The notes beneath the pieces were generated by a model. The model ran no database searches. It saw nothing but the letters and a program-made list of their open reading frames with translations, and was not told the origin of the DNA. A stretch of 64,000 bases of DNA from Bacteroidia bacterium (GTDB taxonomy: Bacteria; Bacteroidota; Bacteroidia; Palsa-965). Location of the stretch: assembly GCA_025454955.1 (NCBI GenBank), contig JALONL010000004.1, positions 1 through 64,000 of the forward strand, given 5' to 3'. The position numbers and the translations under genes were made by a program. Below, one piece after another: positions 10,622 to 17,217 of this stretch (position 1 is the first letter of the stretch; every line of letters begins with the position of its first letter).

Positions 10622-11020
10622 TTAGTCCTCTCTTAAAAATTCGTAGGTGTAATGCGTGTAATTATCCTTACTTCGGTTGAGTACAAATTGCCAGAACATC
10701 AGTCCTCCGCTTAACTCGCAATTTGCCCGCACTTCGGTTGTTTCAGCCAAGAGGCGGGTAACTACCTTTCCCCTGTATATCTGTATCTGTACGGTCTTTG
10801 CGTCTTTCGTGCCAGCGTTCCAGATAAGGTGCATTAATTCAGCTTCAATAAGCACTAATCCCGGTTTTTGGAAACGGTTGTAGGTGGTGACTCCTTTTTT
10901 TTCGTTCTTAAATTCAGTTTCCGTAATACAACGAAGTCGCCAGAACCCGGAAATAAGCCCTAACGACAAGGCTTGTTTTTGGGAGCGGCTGGAGGCAGCC
11001 GGGGTGCTTTTTTTCTTCAT
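10622..11020 (-). CDS. Unknown 132-residue protein of the element
   Basis: Not recognised. A basic N-terminal tail (KKKSTPAASSRSQKQA) precedes a beta-rich body with no membrane segment or catalytic motif. It is the first gene of a two-gene unit with the 148-residue protein; the gap is one base. A perfect 12-bp-arm palindrome lies 33-58 bp upstream of the start and may be its operator or a leader hairpin. Confidence 0.65.
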   Translation of the reverse strand: MKKKSTPAASSRSQKQALSLGLISGFWRLRCITETEFKNEKKGVTTYNRFQKPGLVLIEAELMHLIWNAGTKDAKTVQIQIYRGKVVTRLLAETTEVRANCELSGGLMFWQFVLNRSKDNYTHYTYEFLRED

Positions 11021-11355
11021 CCTGTGCAGGGTTTTTATTTCAGCAGTGCCGTGTACCCGGATGCAGGCATCCGGGTACGTCCTGTTTTGGTTGGTTATTC
11101 ACTACCCATGAAAACACACATTTAAAACAGGTGGCTCTACTTTGGTTGAGGGCATTGGTTCAGCGTATTAATGAGCATGTATTTTGTTTGTTTTTGTGAA
11201 GTGGCGGCAGTGTGCGGGCGGCCGGGTGCTCAGATCAACACTTCCCGGCCGCGCCCTTCCGAATCACAAGGGCTGCACATCTGCACTTGCACGAAGAAAT
11301 CAAACAGAAAACCCCTATACTGTTTGCAAATCCCAATTTCTTCGCGTGTAGGGTA
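11021..11355. other. Intergenic region with two inverted repeats
   Basis: No gene seen in 335 bp. It holds the palindrome at 11053-11078 and a second GC-rich inverted repeat, GGCCGGG around 11219-11226 pairing with CCCGGCC at 11244-11250, with an outer GGGC/GCCC extension interrupted by a 2-nt bulge. Confidence 0.5.
11053..11078. promoter_or_regulatory. Perfect 12-bp-arm palindrome upstream of a two-gene unit
   Basis: Arms GTACCCGGATGC and GCATCCGGGTAC are separated by AG. The symmetry and the location just before the start at 11020 suit a dimeric repressor site; with no T-run it is not a classic terminator. Confidence 0.45.
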
Positions 11356-11736
11356 TTAGCTGTAATAGTGTGTTGTTCGATGTTTGGGTTTTCGTTTTTC
11401 TCTGGTGTATAGAATGAGCCGTGTAATTAGTGCGCCTATACACACTGAAAGCCATGTTTGCCAGAGTGTGGTGGTGGTGGCTAATTCAAACCACAGGGCT
11501 GCACCGGTTAAAGCCAGGAGCGGGAGAACCACTAAGGCCACGGCTGTAATGTGGTAGGTTTTGGCAAGGTAGTGGAGCAGCAGAATTAACCCTGCGCCGC
11601 ATAATGCAGCGGTAAACAGGGCTGCGGTGCTGTTTAGCGGGTATGGGACTACCACTAATATCCACGTAAGAAAAAGCGCACTGAAAAAAAGCAGGCTGCC
11701 TGTTACGAAGTGGTCGAGATGGGTGGTGTTTTTCAT
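11356..11736 (-). CDS. Small integral membrane protein, four predicted helices
   Basis: Taken from the ATG at 11736, this is a 126-residue protein with four hydrophobic segments (about residues 10-33, 38-57, 64-85 and 91-111) and a basic C-terminus (TREKRKPKHRTTH). An earlier ATG at 11775 would add a low-complexity KPNQTKTKQ stretch, so the later start is preferred. No family recognised. It lies 90 bp past the stop of the helical-repeat protein and reads the same way, so read-through is possible. Confidence 0.6.
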   Translation of the reverse strand: MKNTTHLDHFVTGSLLFFSALFLTWILVVVPYPLNSTAALFTAALCGAGLILLLHYLAKTYHITAVALVVLPLLALTGAALWFELATTTTLWQTWLSVCIGALITRLILYTREKRKPKHRTTHYYS

Positions 11737-11825
11737 GGGGGGCTGTTTGGTTTTGGTTTGGTTTGGTTTGGGCATGGCTATCGCAAGCCTCTGTTAGAAG
11801 CAAATAATAACGGCTATTGATGCCA

Positions 11826-13361
11826 TTATTTATTTATAACCTCGTTATATTGTGGTGTTTTTATTTGGTAGAATTGTTTGTATTGTTTTTGCTCAAACCA
11901 ATTTTGAAATATTATCATTTCTGGAGATAATATTTCCCATTGATTTTCAGTTGAATGAAGTCCGCTTAAATCTTCGTTTTTCTTATTCTTTGTTTTTACG
12001 AAATCAAAATCAGAATTAGAAAGAGTTTTAAGGATTTCATAAATTAATATGAGCCTTTGGGGCAAGTCTTTTTTTCTGTTATTTTTTTCGATATGTTTTC
12101 TTAGACTTTCTATTTTATTGTAGGCAAAATCAAACTCTCCGCGTTCAATATCCGTTATTATATATAAAATTCTTAGATGTATATTCCAGCCTAAATCATC
12201 ATCTTCAATAGCATTTAATTCTCTCAAAATATTTTGGACGGAGGAGAAATCTTTATTAATAAAATGAATACAAGCTCTGAAATACAATCTTTTTCCTTTC
12301 CGAAATTCGGCTGATTTATCAGCATTATCGACTAATTCCATTTCATCAAGTTCATAACTTGCTTTAACTAAATCGCCCATATAGAAATATGAATAGAAAG
12401 CGACTTGATGCACTTGATAAGTGAAATAATTGCTACTAAACCTATAATTTGAAAGTTCTTTAGTTATTTTCAAAGACTGCTTAAATCTATGAATATATAA
12501 TTCATTCCAAGCAATATTTAGTAAAACTAAATTGTGAGTTGATGGAGAAAATACCGCCGGATGTTTAACATACTGTAATTGCTCCTCCAAAGATTTAGCG
12601 GCTCTTTTAAACTGTTTCTTTTGCTGGTAAAGATGTGTTTCAATGTAATATAAATAATATCCAACTTGTGCTGAACCTGTTTGCCTTAAATCGAATTGAA
12701 GTTCAATAGTTTGTTTTTCAAGTTGGGTTAAATCTACCGGACTCGCTTTATATTCCGTATGTATAACTAATAAATTATAATAATATTCAGCTTTTTTAAT
12801 TGCTTGTATTGACCGTATTGCCTTTTCGTTTTTCTCTTTAATTAATTCATGTTCTTTGATCGAATTTTGGAAAAGTAAAACATGTGAGTAATATCTTGTT
12901 GCGGTTGCTAATTCTTCAAAATATTCGTATTTCTCGGCATTTTTGATACAAAACTTAAACAATGCCGTGGCGTGATTTTTTGCTCCCCTATTAAAGATCA
13001 AATTTGCTACTGAGAGTTTTTTACGAATTTGATATAATGCGTTTCCTCTTTCGCTTAATGCTTCTTTACGATTCAAGTTAATATTAAGCAAAAGCGATTC
13101 CTCTATTTTGTCAAGTAACCGCAAGACAAGAAGTGTAAATCCTGTTTCTTCATAGTTACCATAGAGAAAAAATTCTAACTCATCAGGAGAGGATTTTGTT
13201 TCACTATTGCGCTCTTTATAAAGATGGTCAAAAAGTTGAAGGGAGATATTTTTACTGTTTTTTCCACGAGAAGAAAAAGAACTAAGAAAGTCCCTTGCGA
13301 CTTTTATTTCTTCGTCCTTCATAAGTGCTATTACCTCTCTTATTGAGTTTAATGCGCTCAT
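11826..13361 (-). CDS. Helical-repeat (TPR-like) protein, AT-rich gene
   Basis: A 511-residue, almost wholly alpha-helical cytoplasmic protein with no signal peptide. Paired helices recur from about residue 110 to 440 with tyrosines and alanines in the pattern of TPR or similar solenoids (AEYYYNLLVIHTEY, VGYYLYYIETHLY, VAFYSYFYMGDLVKASYELDE). No helix-turn-helix or enzyme motif is obvious in the N-terminal 100 residues. The gene is clearly more AT-rich than the rest of the element, so it may be a later arrival. It diverges from a 22-residue peptide gene, with a perfect palindrome between them. Solenoid proteins of this shape act as peptide-binding receptors in Rgg/PlcR/AimR systems, but here that role is inference. 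Confidence 0.7.
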   Translation of the reverse strand: MSALNSIREVIALMKDEEIKVARDFLSSFSSRGKNSKNISLQLFDHLYKERNSETKSSPDELEFFLYGNYEETGFTLLVLRLLDKIEESLLLNINLNRKEALSERGNALYQIRKKLSVANLIFNRGAKNHATALFKFCIKNAEKYEYFEELATATRYYSHVLLFQNSIKEHELIKEKNEKAIRSIQAIKKAEYYYNLLVIHTEYKASPVDLTQLEKQTIELQFDLRQTGSAQVGYYLYYIETHLYQQKKQFKRAAKSLEEQLQYVKHPAVFSPSTHNLVLLNIAWNELYIHRFKQSLKITKELSNYRFSSNYFTYQVHQVAFYSYFYMGDLVKASYELDEMELVDNADKSAEFRKGKRLYFRACIHFINKDFSSVQNILRELNAIEDDDLGWNIHLRILYIITDIERGEFDFAYNKIESLRKHIEKNNRKKDLPQRLILIYEILKTLSNSDFDFVKTKNKKNEDLSGLHSTENQWEILSPEMIIFQNWFEQKQYKQFYQIKTPQYNEVINK

Positions 13362-13386
13362 AATCTGATTTTTATACTTTTAATAT

Positions 13387-13413
13387 GCGAATGTTACTTA
13401 ATATAACATTCGC
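13387..13413. promoter_or_regulatory. Operator-like palindrome between the TPR-like gene and the peptide gene
   Basis: GCGAATGTTA (13387-13396) and TAACATTCGC (13404-13413) are perfect inverted arms with a 7-bp spacer, 26 bp upstream of the TPR-like gene start. The right half plus flank, AATATAACATTCGCTC (13400-13415), recurs with one mismatch at 13652-13667. Confidence 0.55.
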
Positions 13414-13443
13414 TCCGTGTTCGGTAGAAATGGTTTTAGCTAC

Positions 13444-13463
13444 TTGTATTGAAACCAATACAA
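13444..13463 (+). promoter_or_regulatory. Hairpin immediately before the peptide gene start
   Basis: TTGTATTG and CAATACAA (8 bp, loop AAAC) end 6 bases before the ATG at 13470. It could be a second operator or an RNA hairpin that controls translation of the peptide. Confidence 0.4.
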
Positions 13464-13469
13464 AACACT

Positions 13470-13538
13470 ATGACAGCCGCACAAATCATCAAAACAATTC
13501 TTGGAATCATTGTAGCCCCAATTATTCCGGGAGATTAA
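13470..13538 (+). CDS. Candidate 22-residue hydrophobic peptide
   Basis: ATG at 13470 to TAA at 13538 encodes 22 residues, starting MTAAQIIKTIL and ending APIIPGD: one hydrophobic stretch with a single lysine and an acidic end. It is too short for ordinary gene finding. Support comes from context: a strong hairpin terminator begins 18 bases after the stop, a hairpin sits just before the start, and an operator-like palindrome separates it from the divergent 511-residue helical-repeat protein. It may be a signalling peptide or a small membrane-active peptide. Coding is not proved. Confidence 0.4.
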   Translation: MTAAQIIKTILGIIVAPIIPGD

Positions 13539-13555
13539 TTCCTTAAAAAGTTTTA

Positions 13556-13604
13556 AAATTAGCAGCAAACCATTTACTTTAGGTTTTGCTGCTAATTTAT
13601 TTTC
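13556..13604 (+). terminator. Strong terminator after the peptide gene
   Basis: AATTAGCAGCAAACC pairs with GGTTTTGCTGCTAATT (one bulged base, loop about 10 nt), followed by a T-rich tract. The placement fits the end of a very short transcript covering the peptide. Confidence 0.75.
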
Positions 13605-13651
13605 AATTACATATATTGACAACTAAAAATTTCAAGTAAAAATTACTCCTC

Positions 13652-13667
13652 AATATTACATTCGCTC
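13652..13667 (+). promoter_or_regulatory. Second copy of the operator half-site
   Basis: AATATTACATTCGCTC matches 15 of 16 bases of 13400-13415. It lies in the gene-free stretch 13605-13808 between the peptide terminator and the stop of the excisionase-like gene. Confidence 0.4.
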
Positions 13668-13808
13668 AAATGCCTGACTGTCAATAGTTAATGGTGATTT
13701 TCGTAATATATACTGCGAACATCTGTTAATAATTAGTAATTTTTGTATTATTCAGACTTTCAACATAGACAATAATGAGCCTAAATATAAAAATGAGAAT
13801 CTCTATAA

Positions 13809-14156
13809 TTACTTTCGCCCCATTCTTCTAACCGTAGCAATAGCCTCTAACTGTAACTCATCCGAAGTACGCACCCGGTTAGCGGTGAGCCATGCCTCCA
13901 AATCTTCACGCAAAAAGTAAATGAGTTTACCCTGCTTGTAGTGGGGGATTTTACGTTTAGCAGTGAGTTTATAAATATGCGATTCGGACATATCCAGATA
14001 CAGCACGGCCTCGGCAAAACTCAAAATATTTTTTGTCTGAATGATTTTCAAATTGAGTATATCCGTTAACTTATCGAGCCGGGCTAAAATTTCCTTTTCT
14101 ACTGTTGAAGCTGCCGCGAACTGTTCGCGTTCAGTTTCGATTAAATTGTTTTCCAT
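13809..14156 (-). CDS. Excisionase/AlpA-like helix-turn-helix protein
   Basis: From the ATG at 14156 this is a 115-residue protein. Residues about 45-90 form a MerR/excisionase-type winged helix-turn-helix (FAEAVLYLDMSESHIYKLTA, then KIPHYKQGKLIYFLREDLEAWL). Upstream in-frame codons run through the 10-bp repeat array and would add 66 implausible residues, so the later start is chosen. Proteins of this family bind attachment sites to direct excision, or act as element regulators. It diverges from the 177-residue gene, with array B between the two, so it may bind that array. Confidence 0.8.
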   Translation of the reverse strand: MENNLIETEREQFAAASTVEKEILARLDKLTDILNLKIIQTKNILSFAEAVLYLDMSESHIYKLTAKRKIPHYKQGKLIYFLREDLEAWLTANRVRTSDELQLEAIATVRRMGRK

Positions 14157-14196
14157 TGTTAGTTGATTTTGGCAACAAGTAACACAGGCATAAAAA

Positions 14197-14300
14197 TGAC
14201 ACGTCGTAAAATGGCGGGGTTTGTCTGTTTCCGGCAGGCCGTGGCGCGATTTGGCGCGATTTGGCGTAGAATGACGTAAAGCGGCGCAATATGTACGAAC
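14197..14300 (-). repeat. Array B: about ten units of a 10-bp motif
   Basis: Read in 10-base steps from 14201, nearly every unit has G at position 3 and C at position 5: TTGGCGCGAT, TTGGCGTAGA, ATGACGTAAA, GCGGCGCAAT and so on. The best core is ATTTGGCGCG. It is the reverse complement of the array A motif at 16361-16470. It fills the divergent spacer between the excisionase-like gene and the 177-residue gene. A repeat of one helical turn puts all contacts on one face of the DNA, as expected for cooperative protein binding. Confidence 0.7.
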
Positions 14301-14371
14301 AACCAAAAGAAAAAGCCCGGTACTTTGTGCTAACAAAAGAAAACATAAACCCATAAAAGAAAATTACGATC

Positions 14372-14905
14372 ATGTCAACGGCTGCCTCATCTATTCCGAT
14401 CACTGAGCGCAAACACTTTGAATTATCCGTTCAACGTGGTGCAGGTTTGATCTATAACCGGTTTACACGTATGTACCCGCAATCAGGCTCCGACCTGGAC
14501 TTTATCAAAAGCGGGGCAAAGCAAATAGTTTATGCAAATAAAGACAGTGTAAAAGATCGCAGGTTAGACGATCTTCTATTTACCGCCGCCGCTTGCAAAG
14601 CCAAAGGGGAAACCCTTGCTGATACCTTTTCCAAATTAACGGATATTGCAAATGATTATGTCAGGAATTTCAAACACAGTGAAATGGATAAACAAAGTTT
14701 AAAGCGGGCGATCTGGAAATTTTATGTGTTAAGGGAGTTGTATGCAATTTTTGTAATGCAGATCAACCGGCACAAAAAAAATTCCGGGGAAATTGATTAC
14801 CCTTTACACGGATTTATAGCAAGTCCTTACACGTTGCAAAGCGAACTGAAAAAATTAATACACTACTGCAACCAGAACGAACCGGAACAATTCATTTATA
14901 ATTGA
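14372..14905 (+). CDS. Unknown helical protein, 177 residues
   Basis: Not recognised. Predicted helical throughout, cytoplasmic, basic, with no membrane segment. The C-terminal part (YPLHGFIASPYTLQSELKKLIHYC) recalls mobile-element regulators of Bacteroidota in tone but not clearly enough to name a family. It is preceded by array B and followed by a long gene-free stretch. A regulatory or replication role is inference from position. Confidence 0.65.
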   Translation: MSTAASSIPITERKHFELSVQRGAGLIYNRFTRMYPQSGSDLDFIKSGAKQIVYANKDSVKDRRLDDLLFTAAACKAKGETLADTFSKLTDIANDYVRNFKHSEMDKQSLKRAIWKFYVLRELYAIFVMQINRHKKNSGEIDYPLHGFIASPYTLQSELKKLIHYCNQNEPEQFIYN

Positions 14906-15376
14906 TAACGAACCCAAAACAAACATTTCCACCTATGAAAAAGAGATTTCCGCGTACTCCGCCCCAAAAAGATGATACTAATTTTTGCCTTTAATAGTAG
15001 TTTTTTGGCATTTGTCCTGCTCACTGTGCAGTCACTGCGTACTCATTATGCAATCACTTCACAATCATTTACAGATAATTTCATAGTAATTGCATGATAA
15101 TTATATCATCATTTTGCTAAACAAGGGCAGGTCAGACACTTATAAAGACTGATAAAAAAGTATCAGTTATTATCCGAGTGTGGCAATTTTTCAACAATTC
15201 AATTTTAGAAAAATTGCATTATCAAACTATAACTATTCAGGCAACTAAACGTTATTTGCACGTTAATGAAGAAATCAACTATTCACATTCAGGTACTCGC
15301 TTTACTTGTTCAACCTCAATCCCCCACTTAGAAAGGCTGTAACAAATGGCAGTTACCGGAACACAAAAACAAAATT
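14906..15376. other. Gene-free, AT-rich spacer of 470 bp
   Basis: No convincing gene; a 19-codon frame at 14935-14994 is too weak to call. It contains several near-copies of TGCAATCA/CACAATCA (15027-15070) and a small inverted repeat, ACTGATA/TATCAGT, near 15148-15165. It could be a promoter and leader region or an origin. Confidence 0.4.
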
Positions 15377-15685
15377 ATGTACCCCGAAAATATGCCACCG
15401 GAACTGCCTTTCCCGACGGAAAAAATACACATGCCCGGTTTGTCTGAATTGTATAACACGCCTATACGCACATTACAGCGGACGTTTCAACGTTTAAATA
15501 TGCAACAGGCAACCGGAAAAAAAGAAGGCCATTATTTCACGCCCCTGCAACAGCTAATTATTTTCACGGTGTATATGCCACCGGGAAAATATTACAAGTC
15601 TTTTCTATGGTTGGAGAAGCAGGGCTATATAAAAGAACTGATTGAGAAATACGATCTTGAACAGTATGTAAAACGATCTGCATAA
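15377..15685 (+). CDS. Small DNA-binding-like protein, 102 residues
   Basis: A helix-turn-helix-like stretch is visible at about residues 22-42 (LSELYNTPIRTLQRTFQRLN), followed by basic residues and a hydrophobic helix. Such proteins are common beside integrases in Bacteroidota elements and may regulate them. The frame ends 12 bp before a strong hairpin terminator shared with the convergent gene. Confidence 0.6.
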   Translation: MYPENMPPELPFPTEKIHMPGLSELYNTPIRTLQRTFQRLNMQQATGKKEGHYFTPLQQLIIFTVYMPPGKYYKSFLWLEKQGYIKELIEKYDLEQYVKRSA

Positions 15686-15696
15686 GAGTAACAGAA

Positions 15697-15722
15697 AGCC
15701 GCTTTTTCAAGCGGTTTTTTGT
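15697..15722. terminator. Terminator between convergent genes
   Basis: GCCGCTT/AAGCGGT with flanking A and T runs forms a stem of about 10 bp with loop TTTC, followed by TTTTTT on the plus strand. It ends the 102-residue gene and lies just past the stop of the convergent 186-residue gene. Confidence 0.75.
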
Positions 15723-15729
15723 TGTTTTT

Positions 15730-16290
15730 CTATTCAGTTATTGTTATTCGCTCCCTAATTTTCTGAGATACATTTGTTTTAAAATCAATAATTTCTTTGG
15801 TTACTTCTGAATGCTTATCAAATAACTTTGCTTGTTTATTAAACTTAAATTCTTTATTGTGAAATATTTCCTTTTTTTCTAAATCAAAACCAAGTTTTTC
15901 TAATTCCATGTAAATTTCTTTTGCAAAAAAGGGGCTATGATAAACAATAAAATCTCGATGAGTTTCATGTAGCTGTAATAGTTGCCTAATTTTCTCTTCA
16001 ATATTAACAATACTATTTGTTCTATCTAATTCCACTATCTCAAACATACAATCAGTAAATGTGACGATATTACGCCACAACTCCTGATAAACCTCAAATT
16101 CCTTTTGAAACTGTAATTGATGCGAAAAATTTGCGCGTTGGTGTTTCGATTTGATTACTTCTATTTCTTTAGCAAGCCTTTTGTTTCTTCTGGATAAATT
16201 GAAGTTCATAAATAGGGAAATAAGGGCTACGATTATAGCACCGGTAGCAGTAATTAATGCGCCCAAAACGGGATCTCCAATAGAATACAT
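15730..16290 (-). CDS. Unknown membrane-anchored coiled-coil protein, AT-rich gene
   Basis: A 186-residue protein with one N-terminal membrane helix (about residues 9-30, ALITATGAIIVALISLFMNF) followed by a charged coiled-coil segment and a helical cytoplasmic domain. Not recognised. Like the helical-repeat gene it is much more AT-rich than its neighbours and points away from the structural cassette, so it may be a cargo gene, for instance for host defence or superinfection exclusion. That role is inference. Confidence 0.6.
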   Translation of the reverse strand: MYSIGDPVLGALITATGAIIVALISLFMNFNLSRRNKRLAKEIEVIKSKHQRANFSHQLQFQKEFEVYQELWRNIVTFTDCMFEIVELDRTNSIVNIEEKIRQLLQLHETHRDFIVYHSPFFAKEIYMELEKLGFDLEKKEIFHNKEFKFNKQAKLFDKHSEVTKEIIDFKTNVSQKIRERITITE

Positions 16291-16360
16291 TTTTGATTAT
16301 TTTAAGTTGTTTTAAAGATATATAAAGTGTATTGATTTGCTAAGAAAATTTGTATTAATT

Positions 16361-16470
16361 CCCGCCAAATCCCGCCACACTCCGCCGTATTACGCCATAT
16401 CCGGCAATACCCGGACACATCGCGCATAACTGCGTAAAACCGCGACAGTCCCCATAAAGCGGCGTTACAT
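16361..16470 (+). repeat. Array A: eleven units of a 10-bp motif
   Basis: Units at 16361, 16371, 16381 and so on read CCCGCCAAAT, CCCGCCACAC, TCCGCCGTAT, TACGCCATAT, CCGGCAATAC, CCGGACACAT, CGCGCATAAC, TGCGTAAAAC, CGCGACAGTC, CCCATAAAGC, GGCGTTACAT. G at position 4 is kept in ten of eleven and A at position 7 in nearly all. The consensus is the reverse complement of array B. It lies between the divergent starts at 16290 and 16480, immediately before the structural cassette. It may be an operator array or iterons. Confidence 0.75.
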
Positions 16471-16479
16471 ATTTGCTGC

Positions 16480-16710
16480 ATGAATCAGCTAATTAATCAT
16501 CTCAGCAGCGTGTGGACGGCTTTAGTTTTCGGAGCCGTATTTAATTTTTTGACCATTAACCCCGATGAAACTCTTTTCATCTATGTACTGAAAACAGTTA
16601 TCGGCGGCGTGGTCTGGCTCACCTTTCAGGTGTGGGCGGATTATCTCAAACACCAGAACGCCCGTAACAGGGAGAATAAAAAAGAAAACGATAACAGTAA
16701 CCAAAACTGA
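16480..16710 (+). CDS. Small holin-like membrane protein, 76 residues
   Basis: Two hydrophobic helices (about residues 9-26 and 35-55) and a short charged tail (KHQNARNRENKKEND) match the size and topology of phage holins, though holins cannot be identified by sequence alone. It is the first gene of the one-direction cassette and starts 10 bp after array A. It is followed 6 bp later by the 166-residue protein. Confidence 0.6.
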   Translation: MNQLINHLSSVWTALVFGAVFNFLTINPDETLFIYVLKTVIGGVVWLTFQVWADYLKHQNARNRENKKENDNSNQN

Positions 16711-16716
16711 AAATTC

Positions 16717-17217
16717 ATGTTACCCGCATTGCTTGTACTTGCAGGCGGCGGAGCTTTGGCGGCGGGCTATGTAAGCCGGTTAAAAAGGGATGCAGACGAA
16801 ATACAGGTAATTGTAACCGGACGTTTGCACAGCATAAAAACGGACGGTGTTCATGTAATGCTGAATGTATTACTCAAGAACCCGACACGTTCGGATTTTA
16901 CCTTTAGCTATCCCTTTTTAACCCTGTTAAGCCAGGCGAATGCCACCCTCGGCGCGTCGCAGTCGGATAATTCAGAAATACAGTTAGCAGCACAATCGGA
17001 ACAGACTTTAAAACCGCTTGAAATTGTAATACCACTTGGACAGGTGCTGTCTTTGGGTTTGGAAGTGTTTAAAGCACTTAAAGACGGAAAAGCCGGTTTA
17101 CAGATACAGGTTAAGGTAATTTGTTTTGCACGGATTTTATTCGGCACAATTTCTAAGCGCAGGGAATGGCTGTACCCGATCACACTGATAAAAAATTCAA
17201 GTGATGGAAACGGTTAA
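16717..17217 (+). CDS. Membrane-anchored LEA14-like beta-sandwich protein
   Basis: A short N-terminal hydrophobic segment (residues 1-19, MLPALLVLAGGGALAAGYVS) precedes a beta-rich domain of about 130 residues with the pattern of the LEA type 2/WHy fold (LNVLLKNPTRSDFTFSYPF, the usual ...NP... turn). The function in the element is unknown; it could be a virion membrane protein. The end overlaps the next gene by 14 bp, which indicates translational coupling. Confidence 0.6.
   Translation: MLPALLVLAGGGALAAGYVSRLKRDADEIQVIVTGRLHSIKTDGVHVMLNVLLKNPTRSDFTFSYPFLTLLSQANATLGASQSDNSEIQLAAQSEQTLKPLEIVIPLGQVLSLGLEVFKALKDGKAGLQIQVKVICFARILFGTISKRREWLYPITLIKNSSDGNG

Noticed and set aside
13470..13538. Type I toxin-antitoxin peptide
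   Set aside because: Size and hydrophobicity would fit, but no antisense RNA promoter or overlapping complement is visible. Kept only as a candidate peptide gene.
14935..14994. 19-codon frame after the 177-residue gene
   Set aside because: No terminator, hairpin or partner supports it, unlike the 22-codon frame at 13470. Composition looks random.
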